This document shows, piece by piece, positions 63,967-64,000 of a stretch of DNA of 64,000 nt. A program made the position numbers and the translations under genes. Positions within the stretch are counted from its first letter, which is position 1; the number at the start of each line of letters is the position of its first letter. This DNA is from Limanda limanda (taxonomy: Eukaryota; Chordata; Actinopteri; Pleuronectiformes; Pleuronectidae), in the NCBI RefSeq assembly GCF_963576545.1, contig NW_026870457.1, forward strand, positions 161,239-225,238, in the 5' to 3' direction. The notes beneath the pieces are model-generated. The model made no database searches and had not been told where the DNA came from. It saw only the letters and a program-made list of their open reading frames with translations.

Positions 63967-64000
63967 GAAAGTGGTTGCATCTGGACTAATTTGGGTCCTG
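63967..64000 (+). repeat. Truncated module B at right window edge
   Basis: Only the first 34 bases of a module B are present. The array therefore continues to the right of the window. The preceding module A is 63,804-63,966. Confidence 0.95.

Larger units (their letters stand above)
1..64000 (+). repeat. Two-module satellite array with embedded telomeric (TTAGGG)3 tracts, fills the window
   Basis: Every base belongs to a head-to-tail array of two modules, A (163 bp) and B (155 bp), all in the same orientation. I count 249 A and 152 B. Each A holds GGG plus three TTAGGG units on the + strand. Modules are grouped as A(AB)n blocks of 163, 481, 799 or 1117 bp. The spacing is exact to the base up to about 60 kb, apart from two 6-bp losses of one TTAGGG unit. 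No unique sequence interrupts the array and neither end is inside the window. The TTAGGG motif and satellite layout indicate eukaryotic, probably subtelomeric, DNA; this location is inference. No gene, promoter, terminator or transposon is supported anywhere. I do not recognise the satellite as a named family. Confidence 0.97.
59655..64000 (+). repeat. Region VI: right end, indel-bearing blocks and the longest AB run
   Basis: Block starts (module count): 59655 (5, 798 bp), 60453 (7), 61570 (5), 62369 (at least 11, cut by the window edge). Five single-base homopolymer indels lie here. The last block is A followed by AB pairs starting at 62,532, 62,850, 63,168, 63,486 and 63,804 with no A-A junction. 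Every other block in the window has at most three AB pairs. Confidence 0.9.

Noticed and set aside
1..64000. CRISPR array
   Set aside because: Both modules are repeated and there are no unique spacers. Units of 155-163 bp are far larger than CRISPR repeats, and no cas gene is present.
1..64000. Terminal telomere itself
   Set aside because: TTAGGG occurs only as three-unit islands inside module A. No long pure TTAGGG tract is present.
1..64000. Inverted segments or orientation switches in the array
   Set aside because: Every module reads in the same direction; I found no CCCTAA tract on the + strand.

Overview
The whole 64,000-base window is one uninterrupted satellite DNA array. I find no protein-coding gene, RNA gene, mobile element or unique sequence in it. 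Both edges cut through the array, so the true array is longer than 64 kb. A short telomere-type tract, GGG followed by three TTAGGG units, is built into one of the two repeat modules and lies on the + strand every time. TTAGGG is the telomere repeat of vertebrates and many other animals, many fungi, trypanosomatids and several protist groups. The sensible reading is a eukaryotic, probably subtelomeric or telomere-associated, satellite. The sequence does not let me name the species.

There are two modules. Module A (163 bp, about 47% GC) carries the TTAGGG tract. Module B (155 bp, about 48% GC) has an unrelated 30-bp segment in that place. The two are diverged relatives: their first 80 positions align without gaps at 56/80 identities, their middles are unrelated, and their last 45 bp are identical. 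I count 401 modules (249 A and 152 B, including the clipped ones at the edges). Reconstructing the length from these counts and the indels gives exactly the observed 134-base cut at the right edge. All modules point the same way. Successive-module junctions are 97 A-A, 152 A-B, 151 B-A and no B-B.

The modules form blocks of the type A(AB)n, with n = 0, 1, 2 or 3 (163, 481, 799 and 1117 bp). The last block, at the right edge, has at least five AB pairs. Within a block each module position tends to carry its own diagnostic substitutions, as in a higher-order-repeat satellite. By region: 1-24,587 holds only 3-, 5- and 7-module blocks; 24,588-39,180 also holds single-A blocks that make runs of three or four A modules, within 4,492-bp and 2,405-bp tandem duplications; 39,181-46,534 and 52,138-59,654 are near copies of stretches in the first 16 kb; 46,535-52,137 mixes both styles; 59,655-64,000 continues the copy but carries five single-base homopolymer indels that the rest of the window lacks.

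The long open frames on the - strand are by-products of the repeat. The AB pair is 318 bp (3 x 106 codons) and has one stop-free - frame. An A-A junction shifts the frame onto a TAG, so apparent proteins come in lengths of 108, 214, 320 and 426 residues. I treat none of them as a gene.

The most notable points are: a telomeric tract with exactly the four G-runs needed for one intramolecular G-quadruplex, kept at three TTAGGG units in all but two of 249 copies; the complete absence of B-B junctions; block-quantised duplications and deletions, including one clean loss of a single 1,117-bp block; and the indel cluster at the right end.
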